DNA of 64,000 nucleotides from Linnemannia schmuckeri (GCA_029449235.1 JANATG010000006.1:1674001-1738000); one strand, 5' to 3'. Numbered from the stretch's first letter, positions 1 to 11,739 are shown. Notes: generated by a model from the letters alone, not told the origin. A program made the numbers and translations.

Positions 1-2149
1 AGTTCGCTCCTAGGTTATCTACTCACCATCCACACCATACCCAATATTGCTTGTCAGTAAAAGAAGTGGTTGCTGTTCGATATAAGACCAAGCAACAGCT
101 CTCTCATTTCATTTTTGTATCAAATGGATGTAAGGGGGTCGTTCCAAATCTTAAGGGCAGCCCAGAAACGCTTGCACATTCTAGATTCCAGAGAACCGCT
201 CGTGTGGCACATCTTTTAAACAACACCCGTCCATCCAGCGACCCGGGATCTCTGTGAAGCAGCAAGTCATGTCTTGTCTTTCTAAACCAGCAAGCTAGAC
301 CCTCATCAAATCTAAAGCTCGACTTCATCACAGGCGGCCTGGCAGACACCGTCTTTTAAATCAGGGGCACTGCGCTTAGTCCGCACTCTGGTCCTCTGCT
401 CTCTCTCACGGTCCATTTTTAAGAGATGTGATGATGAACCCTGGAGCAGCTTTCCGTTGCTGACTGCTCTTTCGATTGCAGCAGCAGCGACAAGTCACTG
501 TGCTATCTGAAGTGCAGTCTGAGTCCATCAGACCGAGAACAATCCCCTAAGGACCCATGAAATCGGGGGTTTTTTTTACTATTATTTTATTTTGACACAG
601 GCCACACAAACCTACTTCACACTTATTGCCCGTGCACATTGTCTGCCATGAAAACATCTTCACTTGATAGATCTTCAAGAACTCGAACCCTGATTACCTT
701 TTATTCCTGTGTTTGTTGGGAGAATAGATTCAAGAAAACGATTTAGACAGTCTGACATCTACAACATGTGTGCCACAATATCCTAGAGTACTAATCTACC
801 TAGAAGGTGGCTGAGTCGACCAAAGATCCATGGTGATCAGTGATTACAAAACAGGCCTATTGCTAAGGATGAAGCCCAAAGCGAGTGTCTTGGTGAGTAG
901 GGTGGATGGTTGTACAATGAAAGAAGGAGAGGAAGGGGGATCCACGTAGTTTTGTTCTTATTGAAGAATGAGGACTCTGTGCCTGAAAAAGATGTATTCT
1001 CTAGCCGTAGCGTCTTATGTTCGGTACGCTTTCTTTTTTTTCCCACACATCTTCATCCCCTCACGATCTCACAGGTCGAAAAGTCATATCTTGCTCTAAT
1101 GAAAAAGGGCTAAGAAATATAAGGGAGAGGTACTGCATAGGCGTATTTGAGCCCTACTCAGAACGTCAGTGCCGGAGGTTGAAGAGGTGGTCCCTTCGTA
1201 TTCACCAATAATATGCTAAAAAAAAAGTGAGGGAGAGGGAAGTACGCATTGTGGAGAGGGGTAAGAGTAGAAATGCGAGCGACGAATACTCCTACTGCTT
1301 GCCGTGAGTACGCAAGAATACACATCAGTATGTACGTAACCTAATGCTCTCAACAATCGCCTCATTCTTCATTTTTCATGCCACGGATTGAATGATAGGA
1401 CATTTCCAAGTCCTTTACAGAAGTACATGTTTTGGATACGAAGGAGCCACAATCAGGGGCATGAGAACGGAACTAGGGCCAAAGTAAGAATAAGAGTCAT
1501 CTTCAGTTCTTATTTGTGGCCTGTTTTTATCTGTTTACCGAGTTTATTTCTCTGAGAGCGGTCGCTGAAAGTTTAGGCATTATTCAGTTTCCTTGCCAAA
1601 CCAAGGTGCTGAACTTGGACCACATTATTTTTGACAGCTGGCATGGTGATTGCGGCATATTTTTCATGTTTGTTCATTCATAAACATACAAAGAAATGGT
1701 AATTACTAAGACGGCATTAGTTCGAGAAAACAGATGGTAGATTATGCACTCCTCTCCTCTCCCTCTTCTTGTCACCCAGTCAATCCCGCAGTGACAACAA
1801 AGAAGTATGTTATCTCTTTTTGCAATGTATCATAAATACTACGAGTCGGGGCATGCAAGTAGAATCACCATCCTTACCATCTTTCTCACGTCAGCAGGAT
1901 CCTTGCTCAGACAAATGTCAATCAAAATAGTGTTTTTTGTTGCCCAACAAAGGCGTATGTTTTTTATGTATAAAAGGCAGCAGCGTTATATGAACCAGAA
2001 TAGCAACCCTCACAGCCTTTACTCTCGCCTTCCCACCAAGAAACAATTGAGTGAGTTCTATACAAACGTGCCTGTGAAAGAAGGCGACTATATTCAATAA
2101 CACATTTTACTAACAAAGCATTCCTTCCTGTCCGCAACATAGAATCACT
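1..2149. other. Intergenic region without a recognisable gene
   Basis: I see no convincing coding region here. Open frames are short, overlap on both strands and lack composition or motifs of the neighbouring genes. The last 200 bases form the promoter and leader of the gene starting at 2150. An isolated RTGATGA-like motif near 428-434 and a T-run at 570-577 were considered as an RNA gene but are not supported. Confidence 0.6.
1969..1976 (+). promoter_or_regulatory. TATA box (TATAAAAG)
   Basis: A consensus TATAAAAG lies about 175 bases upstream of the ATG at 2150 and is followed by a pyrimidine-rich leader just before the start codon. It is the clearest TATA box I noticed in the window. Together with strong third-position C/G preference in the gene it suggests high or inducible expression. 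Seen directly; the functional role is inferred. Confidence 0.55.
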
Positions 2150-2947
2150 ATGTCCGACGATTTGGAGAACCTCAAGCGTTGGGTTGCAGGCCGCTCTCTT
2201 CTTGGATTGCCTCGTAGCGCCCCTTCAGCTGTGTATGCAGATATTAACACTGAAATGGTGGCCCAACCCTTCTACTTCAACGTCGCACCCAGGGGCGCAA
2301 GGGGTGTCGAGTTGTTTCGCAATCCCGACAACCACGCTGATGCCGCCGCCGCAGTGATGACCTTCGCCGGTATCAAGTCTGGTTTTCGCCCTGCGCTGGG
2401 CCTCAAGGGCCAAGCTGCCCAGTTCAACGAATACGTCAGGAGAATCGCCTCCTTCCCCGGCTTTTTCATCGATAGGACGGATGTGACCGGAAACCAATAC
2501 ACGTCCTCGAATTTTAATCTGATGATCAGTCAGATCCTGATCGCGTACGTTGGATTCGGCGGCACCGACATTAACGGTGTTATCCAGTCAGTCTTAAGAA
2601 TGGCCAACAGCATTCTCAACAAGAGTTCGTCGGAGAGCGACAAGGCGATCTTCTCGCAGGACACAATTAACAAGTCCAGCAACACGACCTACATCACCAT
2701 CTTCTATGCGACCCTTGCAATGAAGGTGGACAAGCAGGGCAAGAAGACGTACTACGACCAGTCGTACCAAATCTTCCGTACCTTGATTAGGATCAACACC
2801 ACCTATCTGGTCACCCATGCTGAGGAGCTCGCCGCCATGCTGGGTGACGGTGGTCTCAATGAGTGGGATAGACAAGGCTCATCTCCCACAGGAGACAAGC
2901 TGTCCTGCTTCGAGAACCAGCTCAAGGAGGCTGTCAAGGAGCAGTAA
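2150..2947 (+). CDS. Uncharacterised intronless 265-residue protein
   Basis: I do not recognise this protein. It is a single exon from ATG at 2150 to TAA at 2945-2947, with a TATA box upstream at 1969-1976 and an AATAAA signal at 3105-3110. There is no signal peptide, membrane segment or low-complexity tract. The N-terminal 70 residues are basic and mixed. Residues 100-160 look like amphipathic helices (FFIDRTDVT, then NLMISQILIAYVGFGG). Residues 175-235 alternate like beta strands (TTYITIFYATLAMKV). The tail is acidic and polar. Codon use is strongly C/G-ending, unlike the nearby F-box pseudogenes, suggesting high expression. Size and alternating helix/strand pattern loosely recall small cytosolic cytolysin-type folds, but I saw no diagnostic motif and do not assign that. 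It has no functional link to its neighbours that I can see. Confidence 0.8.
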   Translation: MSDDLENLKRWVAGRSLLGLPRSAPSAVYADINTEMVAQPFYFNVAPRGARGVELFRNPDNHADAAAAVMTFAGIKSGFRPALGLKGQAAQFNEYVRRIASFPGFFIDRTDVTGNQYTSSNFNLMISQILIAYVGFGGTDINGVIQSVLRMANSILNKSSSESDKAIFSQDTINKSSNTTYITIFYATLAMKVDKQGKKTYYDQSYQIFRTLIRINTTYLVTHAEELAAMLGDGGLNEWDRQGSSPTGDKLSCFENQLKEAVKEQ

Positions 2948-3506
2948 ACCCTAGCATTGGGCCACACCGCCTCTTCCGCCATTTGACGATTTCTTTCTTC
3001 TTTCCTCCTTCCCCGTCTCACTCTCCTGTTCACATCACTTTGTAGTCTTGCTGTCCATCTTCCCTTCCCCCCTCCTATTCTTCGCCATCGTATCTCATAT
3101 AGTGAATAAAGCAATCTTCAGATATTCATCTCTCTATTTGTGGTTTCATTTAAACAAGGAGTGGGTTGGGCAGGGTGATAAGAGTGAGTGAGAGAGGGAT
3201 GGAAGGAAGAAGTACTCTTTTTTATTTTGATTTAATTCTGGTTACATGGTTTTGCAAAGATGAGGGAGGAGGTCGGGATCTGAAGTGGTAGAAAGTGTTG
3301 GGGCTAAAACTAAAGTCGCCTGGACACAAAAAAGTCATTGTGAAGAGGCGAGTCGATTTGAATACAAAGAGGAAAGGAGAAAGACTGGTGGCGTCGTCGC
3401 CTACTTTTGCTGGCTCGCAAAAAAATGTAGCTGAACAAGATACAACGAAAAAAGGAGAAAGGAGAGAGGTGATTCTGTCCGGGTCCAGTGGTGGCATTCA
3501 CTGCTG

Positions 3507-5440
3507 TCATCGGTAGGTGAAAAAGTATTGCTTGAGCGAAGAACGAATACCATCCAATTCCCTGAGTGCAGGCCAATGCTGGATCATCCAGTCGATCTCG
3601 GGCTCCCAGATAAAGTGGTTGACCCCTTGACCGACAGCTTTGTCAATTTGGTGAGTGGAGCAAGCTCACTAAGTCCCGATCGGAAGGTCATCTCCATGGT
3701 GTTGAAGTTAACCGGAGTTTGGTTTGGCTAGCGGCTCGTCCAGTACTGAAGCTGCTCCTGCTTGTACTTGACAAGCTCTGGGTCCTGATGAACCTGCTGG
3801 CGGTATTGCTGATTGCGCTGTTTTCAACGACTCTGGTTCTGTTGTTGGCGCTGGTCGAGGTTGCTAATGCTCTGAGACATCTTGGTGTCGATGACAGGTT
3901 CCTACAGTTCGGTCAACTGGGCGAGACGTTGTAGACGTGTTGCTGGGTATGGAATGATGCCTGGTGGACCTGCATCGCGTATTGTTCTTCCTCTGTCTGG
4001 GGACTGGTCATGTTCTGGCTCTGCATGCCGTCAAGGGGCGATGCTGTCTGCCGTCGAGGCGAAGGACTCCATGGATCTCACATTTGAGCTTTTCAATACC
4101 GAGACAGGTCCAGGCAGGGCTTACGTAGAGGATGCTCGCCCATGTGGCGTGATTCCCTTCAGTATAGATCTTGAATTGGGGCAGCCGGTCAAAAATTGGG
4201 TCATCTCTGGATAGCAGGGGCGGAATAGTTTGCTTGCTGGGGTCCTTGGAAAAGAACCGGATATGCTCCAGGTCATGACAAGTTGAGGGCCTCCTTCAGG
4301 ATATTCTGAAGCTAACAAAGACAAGGTTGGGCATTCTGGTAAAAAGGTGGGTCCAAGCGTTGGGTCGGTACTGTCCAATCAGAGTCTTGAGAGCGCAGTT
4401 AGTTGCCCATATCACGAGAGGATCCATGGATGTCGTAGACTGCTGCAGCACAAGCTGGGGAAAGGTATTTGCTCCCTCGTGAATGTCCACCTCCAGATGC
4501 TTCAAGGCCAAGAATGCGGTCAAGGCAGCAACAAGCTCCTCATCACTCTTGACACGGCTGATGGAATCGAAATGCTTGAAGTTCGGCAGTCGAATGTTGA
4601 GGAGAGGGAGGTCGGCGATGATGTTTCCGGTGATCCTTTCCAGGTGATGATGGATGACTTTGGAGCGCTTCCACACAATAACTGGCGCTCGATTCTCCGA
4701 GTTTATAAAGTGTACTGGTGAAATCAACTCTCAAAGCGAAGAGAACGCGCGAAGTACAGTACGGAGGCCGGATGAGTCTCTCATGTTCCAATCCAGCCTC
4801 AGGCTCTGGAGAGTCGTACAGGTTGCCACTGTGCCCGCCAGCTCCTTCAGAAACGTGCCATAAATATCGTCGTACTCCTCCTCAAACCCCCCAGAGTAGA
4901 CGAACGAAGTAATGTAGGGCGCAACGGTGGTCAAGTTCTGGAGGATATACGAAGCAGCAAAGGCTCCAATCTTGACACGGCGAAGCCGAGGCATCAGCTT
5001 CAAGCACTTGCCAGAAAGTCCGTCGCGTTTTCATTCGGATTGAGCGGTCACAGGGACCGTGGCTCATCCCCAACAAAGACAAGACTCTCTAGATTGTGAT
5101 TGTTGGCAATTAGCTGCCAGATCTGGACAGAGCGCTCCCAGTCCCTGGGGAGGAGTATTCGTCGTCGTCATCGTCCTCACTCCCACTCCACAAAGCAACA
5201 CCACCAGGCCCATCCATCTCTGCAAAGAAATCCTCCGAGACCTCCATCTGATGGTCAACAAAGACAGTCGACTTGCGGTCATGTCGAAAATGTCGGTAGT
5301 AGTCAAAGTGCCCATGGACCTTAAGACTCGTCAGATTCGAACCGATCGCGCATCCAAAGCCGCCTCCAGCATTCGCCCCTCGTACAGAGCCAGCTTGCGG
5401 ATAAAATGGCCATTCTACTTGAGTAACATCTAGAGCTATT
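3507..5440 (-). pseudogene. F-box/LRR protein pseudogene, 5' truncated
   Basis: Read on the minus strand, this stretch gives successive pieces of the F-box/LRR family. Near 5400 the typical post-F-box segment (FIRKLALYEG) appears, near 5110 the IWQLIANNHNLESL repeat, and at 4300-5000 several leucine-rich repeats. At the end comes the family C-terminal signature (VNHFIWEPEIDWMIQHWPAL), stopping at 3507-3509. The pieces lie in different frames and are broken by stops. One break is precise: near 3625 a single base is missing between the KLSVKG and VNHFIW parts. No F-box is visible upstream of about 5440, so the 5' end is lost. The order of repeats is that of the neighbouring intact gene at 5906-8059. 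Certainly family-derived and not translatable as one protein. Confidence 0.85.
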
Positions 5441-5905
5441 TCTCGAACTGGGTGACCTTTTTGGGGGACAGGCTTTTGAGGCTCGGCAGCATGACTCTAT
5501 CTCAGGGGGCCTTCATTGACGGAGTGCTAAAAGTGACGCGTAAAGACGCAGTTCTATAGACTGCAGACTTGGAGACAGGAGAGGAGAGAGAATGTTGAGA
5601 AGTGGGTTGCGATGATGTTGAGCACTTCTGGAATGAGGTACAAGGTTTCTTCTCTCTAGGAGTCCGTCATGGTCGAAACGAGTGTTGTTGGAATGTATGA
5701 ATGTGGGCTTTGTATAGATGAATATGTGTATGTATGTGTTAGAAAACAAAAGGAATGAGGAATAAATTGCAAAGATGGCAAGACGGAGCAGCGAGAAGAA
5801 TTAACAAGTCTGTGCGGGGACGGTTGGGTCAGGGGATACGACTTTTTAGGATGATCATTCAAAACGCCTTTTTATGTATGTAACAGTAAGGCCCTACATT
5901 AAATA

Positions 5906-8059
5906 TCAGTAGCCTGTGTAGAACCCTGTTCTCGAAGGTAACCGGTTGTTCTTGTTGGTCATCTCCGAGATCATCATGCTAATCTTGACCCGATCAAGCA
6001 TATTCTCTGCTTCGAGCTGGTTCTCGGGATCCGCCCTCAGGTACTCCAGCCCACTCAGCTTCTTCAACGGCCAATGCTGGCACATCCACTTTAGGTCCTT
6101 TGTCCCCATCCGATGATTCAGCCCACCCACCCCGAGGGTCTCCAGAAAAGGGATACTTGCCAGCTCCGATAGTCCTGATTCCAGAGTCAGCTCCAAACAG
6201 TCGGGAGCTGTGTGATCAGCACCAGTAGTTGCCGTCCCAGACTGTACGCTGTCAAGGCCACCCAGGTTGAGGTGTCGCAAATGAACATACTTGGCCAAGT
6301 TCTTATAAACCGACTTTTGAAATTGACATGAGAAATTTTGCTGGGTCGCTGCTACTCGCTCCTCGCTCGTATTTCCAATTGACCGATGGTCTTGCTGCAT
6401 TGTCTCCCAGATACGTTCCTGGGCCTCGGTCATCCGTGGGACACCGACAATCCTGAGATCCAGCTCCCGAAGTCCAAAACACGTCCAGTTATGATCCTCT
6501 ACAAAGTCGTCTGCAAGAATCTCGTGTCCTCTTCCTCTGCAAACCTTGAGTTTCGACAAAGCCTTAAAGAGTTTGTTAAGCTCCTTGTGGCCCTTCCCCT
6601 GCTCGAGGTTGAACCGTGTGTGCACTAAGTCCCTGCAATTCTTCGCCATGACCTCGAGCGCTGAAGGTGGAATGAGTCCAAGTTCCAAATGTGACAGCAT
6701 GGGCATCACCTCCAGCATCCCACCAACTCCTGCTCCAAACTTTGGGCCATGAGAAAGTATGAGGGTTCTCAGACGCAGACTTGAAGTTGGCTTCAATGAA
6801 CTCGGGTCCAAAGCGTCTCCGTAACGTCGATTCGGGGACAAAGTTTCCATAGCATCCAGATATTCCAAAGTCGGATAGGCCCTCATTACAATCCAGAGGT
6901 AAGCGAGCGTCCTGAATTTGATGGTGGGGTCAATCCTCTTCACAGCGGGGAGTCGAATTCCAGCTCGCGAAAGACTCGCGATATCATAAATGGTCGTAGC
7001 AGAGAGGTACTCAAGTTTCGAGAACAATGGCGGTTCCTTGGACTGCCCAACAATGCCGCTATCGTCACCGTTGTCAGAAGAGTATTGAAAATGAGGAGAG
7101 ACTTGGACGATCAATAAGAAAAGTTCGCGGAGCTCGGGAAAGATCCTGCCTATCTTCGCCAGGTTCTCCGCATCGATTCGCCGTTGCAACTTGAGTCGTC
7201 GAAGAGTTGTAGAGGTGGCAGTTTTGCTGAGGATCCCATTCGCAAAGTCGTCAGTGTTTGGGTACACAAACGACGTGATGTTCTGATATCGAGTACCCAG
7301 GTTCACAAAGACAAAATCTGCCATTGGTTTTTCCATCGCCAGGTGGTTCAGGTAAGGCAGCCTGGCCAGAACCTTGTCCACAAAGTCTCCGCTGGGTATT
7401 GGTGTCGTAGTTGGTATTGGCGGAAAAAACTTGAGCGGGAAGATGGTGTAGTTCGTCTGATTCTTGAACTCCAGTCGACGCAGTCCAGGGTTATTCGTGA
7501 TCAGTAGCCAGCACCCTTGGGTTCGGCTCATGAGGCATTGTTTAGGAAAGTCCGTGTCGAACAGGGTCATCGAAGGGAGTTCCGACCAGGAGCCAAGGGC
7601 CGCCTCGGCAGAGGATGTCGCTGCCTTTGTCATTGTTGTGGAATCCAGCGACTGCTGCTGTCGCTGCTCGACGGCCATAAAGGCAGACTCCTGACCGTAG
7701 ACATATTCGTTGACGATCCCACAGATGGTGAGAGAGTCCAAACGAGACAAGCGGGCTTTGATAGCAGCATCCAGGAGGCCGTCGTCGCGAATGGTGATGA
7801 CTCTGATATGTGACCCGTACCGCTTCAGCAGCGACCGCACTCTCAGCATCCGCATCTCCTGTTCCTCTGGTGTCTGTGTGGAGCTGGGCGACTTTAAGGC
7901 CTGTTTCCATGGCGAGCGCAAACTATCGACGGTGTGCCAGCAGGAGGGGATGAATGCCTCGGCCCAGTAACGACATACATTACGACATGCAAAGCAGGAC
8001 TGAGTGTCGAGATGAGAGGCAATCTGGAGGAGCACTTCTAGGGGAATCCTGTTCATCAT
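5906..8059 (-). CDS. F-box/LRR protein (717 residues), intact
   Basis: Single-exon gene starting at ATG 8057-8059. A second in-frame ATG follows at once, so either could initiate. Residues 3-50 form an F-box: IPLEVLLQIASHLD, then CRNVCRYWAEAFIPSCW. The family's W-x-T-V-D linker follows. The rest is a string of irregular leucine-rich repeats (for example LRRLKLQRRI, LEYLSATTIYD, LRELDLRIVGV). The C-terminus carries the family signature in variant form, GGLNHRMGTKDLKWM, then a basic tail with NKNNR. By family knowledge such proteins bind SKP1 through the F-box, enter SCF ubiquitin ligases, and recognise substrates through the repeats; here substrate and localisation are unknown. It lies between two decayed paralogs on the same strand. 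No frameshift or internal stop is seen. Confidence 0.9.
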   Translation of the reverse strand: MMNRIPLEVLLQIASHLDTQSCFACRNVCRYWAEAFIPSCWHTVDSLRSPWKQALKSPSSTQTPEEQEMRMLRVRSLLKRYGSHIRVITIRDDGLLDAAIKARLSRLDSLTICGIVNEYVYGQESAFMAVEQRQQQSLDSTTMTKAATSSAEAALGSWSELPSMTLFDTDFPKQCLMSRTQGCWLLITNNPGLRRLEFKNQTNYTIFPLKFFPPIPTTTPIPSGDFVDKVLARLPYLNHLAMEKPMADFVFVNLGTRYQNITSFVYPNTDDFANGILSKTATSTTLRRLKLQRRIDAENLAKIGRIFPELRELFLLIVQVSPHFQYSSDNGDDSGIVGQSKEPPLFSKLEYLSATTIYDIASLSRAGIRLPAVKRIDPTIKFRTLAYLWIVMRAYPTLEYLDAMETLSPNRRYGDALDPSSLKPTSSLRLRTLILSHGPKFGAGVGGMLEVMPMLSHLELGLIPPSALEVMAKNCRDLVHTRFNLEQGKGHKELNKLFKALSKLKVCRGRGHEILADDFVEDHNWTCFGLRELDLRIVGVPRMTEAQERIWETMQQDHRSIGNTSEERVAATQQNFSCQFQKSVYKNLAKYVHLRHLNLGGLDSVQSGTATTGADHTAPDCLELTLESGLSELASIPFLETLGVGGLNHRMGTKDLKWMCQHWPLKKLSGLEYLRADPENQLEAENMLDRVKISMMISEMTNKNNRLPSRTGFYTGY

Positions 8060-8286
8060 GGGTGACGATGTAGGCTGCTATGGAATCCGTGTCGTTTTTT
8101 TTTATTATTTGTGAGATGTTCTTGGAGGATAGTGGAGTGGGAGATGAGGGATCTAGGTAGTCTTTTAAAAGACCAAGTTCGTCCTTGGACATGATTTTTT
8201 AACTGACGCTATGAGCAACAAAAGTGCTCGCTCAAAGATGATTTTTTTTTTAGTGAATTAATTACACAAGCCATAAGAGGAACTGA

Positions 8287-10388
8287 TTACTGTGGTAAAG
8301 GCTCCTGCAAAGACTCTGGCGAAGGCTCTTGCTCAGGAGAGGAACCGAGGGAAGGCTCAGGACCACATTGATAGTACCCCTTGTTCCGTGGAGATCCCTC
8401 AACCTCCACTTCGAGAGCACCCAACGCATCTCTGACTTAACCAACACGATGATTGGCCGACTGGAGCCCGAGAACCTTCATCGGCCAAACAGACAAGTGA
8501 TTCGATAACCCTGACTCCAATGAGAGCCCCAGCGTGTCAAGAACAACACCACCGCTAACCCTTTTGTAGTGCAGACCATCATCATGCACACTCGTAAACC
8601 ACCCAAATGACATTTCTATTGCGGCGATGGACTTCTCAAATCCAAGATCCAAATGATTCAAATAAGTCAATCGTGCCAATAGACGATACTCTTGTCGCTG
8701 GACTGAATATGACTCTACTCTCTTGTTGACAGCCTCCGTCTCTCCGTCCGTCTCAAGGTCCGTCCTTAACTCGTACCGCATTTTGTCCAGAACATGCTCC
8801 TGCGCTATCGTCAGCCTAGGCACTCCTCAAATGTCGCAGTGCAACTTCCGTAGCCAAATGCATCTCCAGTCAGGTCCTCGGATCAGATCGTCAATCGTGA
8901 TCACATGTCCTTCGCCTGTACAGTGCGTCAGACAGGGGCATCCCACAAGGATACTCATCGTCACCTGGGAACAGGGCTGCTTGACATTGAAATGGACCTT
9001 CTTCAATTTCCTGCAGAACCTGCCCAGCTCTACTACCAGATCAGCAGTTACATTTCCGAGCTTCAAGAGGCCCAGATTCGGCATCGACCGCACTAGACGA
9101 GCCAAAAAAAGGACACTCGCGACTGCGCGCACTGGAAAGGATTTGAAGCGGCCAGCCTTGCGAAGGCGTTTGGGGATCCTTCTCTATGTGTGCTACCATG
9201 CCCCCGTACAGTGTCACAGAGAGGCACTCCAATCGGGGCGATTCATTCAAGGTGCCTCTCAGTTGTCGATACCTAAAGCAGGCAGCCCCAATTTCTTCAG
9301 TCCAGCAAGTCTGATTTTGGCCCAAGCAATATCCGCAAAGCGTTTGACGACAAGGACCTTGAGACTGGAGTTATGAATAATTCCCTTCGGTTCATCCTCC
9401 ACAGTCGTCTCCGTCCTCTAGGAGTTGACTTTATTCCAAGGAACAAGGTCCGTGAGCCCTGAAAACGTCGTGAAGGCAGACCGCAGCTGGCCGACCCCGA
9501 TGCTGTTCTGGATGGTGAGGGCAATAAGCGTGGCAGAAGGGGTGAAGGTCGTTTGACCAACGCCCGCGCAGGCCGAACTGAATAAAACTTGGACCATGAA
9601 CCAGCTGCAGGGGCGCGGCGAGAAAATTTATACCGCCCATTGCGCTGTCTGCCAACCTCTTACTGATCGATCTCGTACAAGTCCTTGGTCGGATAACTGA
9701 AGACCGTGATGTGCGGGAAGAGAAGTCCAAGCTGCGGAAGTAAGAATCCGTTCAAACCGCTGGTGACTGTGAGACACCAAATTTCTGTTAATACCGAGAA
9801 TGAATGGAGAAGGTATGACTGTATTTCCATGTCCTTGATGCTCGACTCAAATGGCAAGGTCGTCGAATTGGTCGGAGACTAGAACTCGACAGACCGCAGG
9901 CGAGGGTTGTTGAAGACCAACTGCCAGCAGAGTTGCGACTGAAGCGCCACCCTTCGCCTATACAACTTGGACGTTTTCTTGTGGGGTGTGATGTCAAATA
10001 CTGTGGCGGGCATTGTCACCTCGCTCGGGGTCTCATCGATTGCCGACTTTCCGTCAGGATACGTCCTTCCGCTGAAACATTCAATGATGACAAACGATTC
10101 CAGGTTGGTAATTTTGGCAGAGACGGAGGCAAACAAGAGCCACCGCTCAGAGACGACGAGGTGACGAATGTGCTGAGCATGATCAAGGCGAGATGTCTCA
10201 AACAACGTGCCAGAGTTACCGTTCTGGGGCTGAAGGAAGCGCGACCATAGTTCCTTGGTGTCGTCCACTTTTCTCCAAAAGTACAGCATGTAGATCTCTC
10301 TCCAGAGTTGGCAGACTTGACTGCAGAGGAGGTAGGTCGAAGGGTCGCAAAAGGAGGCGACCGGAAGCAGCAGTTATGTTATGAGCAT
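8287..10388 (-). pseudogene. F-box/LRR pseudogene, close paralog of the gene at 11740-13734
   Basis: The whole gene length is present but broken. The old start (CAT at 10386-10388) is followed by a stop at codon 5, where the intact paralog reads MLIPEVLLLIASFCDPSSY. After that the F-box half CSQVCQLWREIYMLYFW, the linker VDDTKELW and a long repeat segment (RSQLCWQLVFNNPRLRS-like) are still legible. Further pieces at 9132-8827 and 8823-8437 lie in shifted frames, and the C-terminal HRVG...EMRWVLSKW signature is split by another frameshift. The last in-frame stop is at 8287-8289, after a short tail rich in Ser, Pro, Glu and Gln. It shares subfamily features (RLTIAQEHVLDKMRYE) with the intact copy at 11740-13734, so these two and the copy at 10707-11578 are a local tandem duplication. 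Confidence 0.88.
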
Positions 10389-10706
10389 GTTTCGTTGGCG
10401 GTGTCCTGGATAACGTCGAAAAATTAAAGGAAGAGAAAAAGAAGGGATGTTAAAAAGTTAGGGGCGCGTACTTTTGGACAAAACCAGAATGTAACGCTTG
10501 TGTCCAAATCAGAACGTGGTATTGTCGTGGATATACACTTTGCTAGAAAGGAAGAAGACACCGGTTGCTTGTTGAGCAACTTCTTGGCGCCAAAATGTAT
10601 ACAATGCATGCAGCCATCAAAAAATATTGTAGGCGATGACGAATTGTATCGAGTTCTATCAATTTTTATACTGTCAGTGCAATTCAGCCATGTTTCAAAA
10701 GGAGAA
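10389..10706. other. Spacer between two tandem pseudogenes
   Basis: This holds the former promoter side of the pseudogene at 8287-10388 and the 3' flank of the one at 10707-11578. No gene, RNA or repeat was recognised. Confidence 0.5.
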
Positions 10707-11578
10707 CTAGATAAGGGAAGGTACCAGCTTCACAGAAGAATCCAATCGTGGCTCCCACCGTGAATCCAGACCTCCTTGTTGGATATGGTTTCTTTTCGCA
10801 CCCTTGACTTTCTTCAACGTCCAGCTCTCAGTCATCCAGAGCATCCCTGGCAGCCCAGTGCGATGAACGCCGCCTTGGAAACCAATATCCTAAAGTCAAG
10901 CAAGTGTCGCAAGCTCGGATAATCCAGACTCCAGTGAGAATTCAAGGCACCTAAATGATGCATCCTCCGCTTGTCCTCTGCAGTATAATCCTCCGTCGAG
11001 TGCGCTCATAAATGGTCCATCTCCTCCTTTGCATTCCTTGGTTTCAGTGTCCAGACGGACTAGCTGGGTTTACAGTGTCAGTCGCTGGTCAGTAGACTTG
11101 TTGCTGAACTGAAATTACTTCCGACCTCTTGCTAACAGCTTCCTGCCCTTCGCTCTTCTTGGGCTCTGTCCCCACTCGTGCCGCATCTCGTCCAAAACAT
11201 GCTACTGGGTAACTTGAAGTCGGAGGCAGCTCTAGTAGGGCTCCTGAAGAACGTCACTGCTCAGAACCTCGTGGCCTTCTCCCATGCAGCGATTCAGCCT
11301 CGGACACTCGGTAAAGAACTGGTGCATCTCCTGGTGACATGACTTCTTAAGGTCAAAGCGGACCTACTCCAAACTCCTGCAGGTCTTACCCAGATCTGCT
11401 ACAAGATATGATAGAACGACTCCAAGGTGCCAGGCGGACCAAATGCGGCATCAAATGGTCGTCAAATGAGTGACCTGGATATACCTGTTGCCATTGTCGG
11501 CAGACTTGGCCGCAAAAGCTGATAGGCCCTAAGGTCGCAGAAGGAGGCGGCCAGCAGCACGACTTCCGGTATGAGCAT
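10707..11578 (-). pseudogene. F-box/LRR pseudogene with large internal deletion
   Basis: Only the two ends of the gene survive, directly joined. The minus strand starts at ATG 11576-11578 with MLIPEV, then leucine/alanine-rich F-box sequence (ASFCDLRAYQLL, CRQW-like). By about 11490 it jumps to the late repeat region that in the intact paralog (11740-13734) begins near residue 410 (MPHLVRLHLG-like). Roughly 1.1 kb of coding sequence is therefore missing. Downstream parts (ECPRLNRCMGEGHEVLSSD, then GFQGGVHRTGLPGMLWM) match the paralog closely but are interrupted by stops, such as TAG where TGG is expected. The final stop is at 10707-10709. Interpretation: duplication followed by an internal deletion, then point decay. 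Confidence 0.85.
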
Positions 11579-11739
11579 GTTTGACAGATGCGATAGTGTC
11601 CTTGAAGACAATTGCGGCGATGGGAGTCAAAAAAGTGTCGACTCCTGGATGAGTACGCTATAAGGACAACAAGAGGAACAAAAAAGAAACAGAAAACATA
11701 AACACTCTCATGATACTCAATAACTTTATTTTAGAATCG

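Noticed and set aside
428..577. Possible C/D-box small nucleolar RNA (RTGATGA, CTGA, T-run)
   Set aside because: No terminal stem pairs around the boxes and no guide was identifiable; such short motifs occur by chance.
2150..2947. Assignment as a Cyt/volvatoxin-like cytolysin
   Set aside because: Only size and a loose helix/strand pattern fit; no diagnostic motif was seen, so it is left uncharacterised.
8723..9376. 217-codon plus-strand open frame
   Set aside because: Antisense to the F-box pseudogene at 8287-10388, whose minus-strand translation matches the family; no independent motif.
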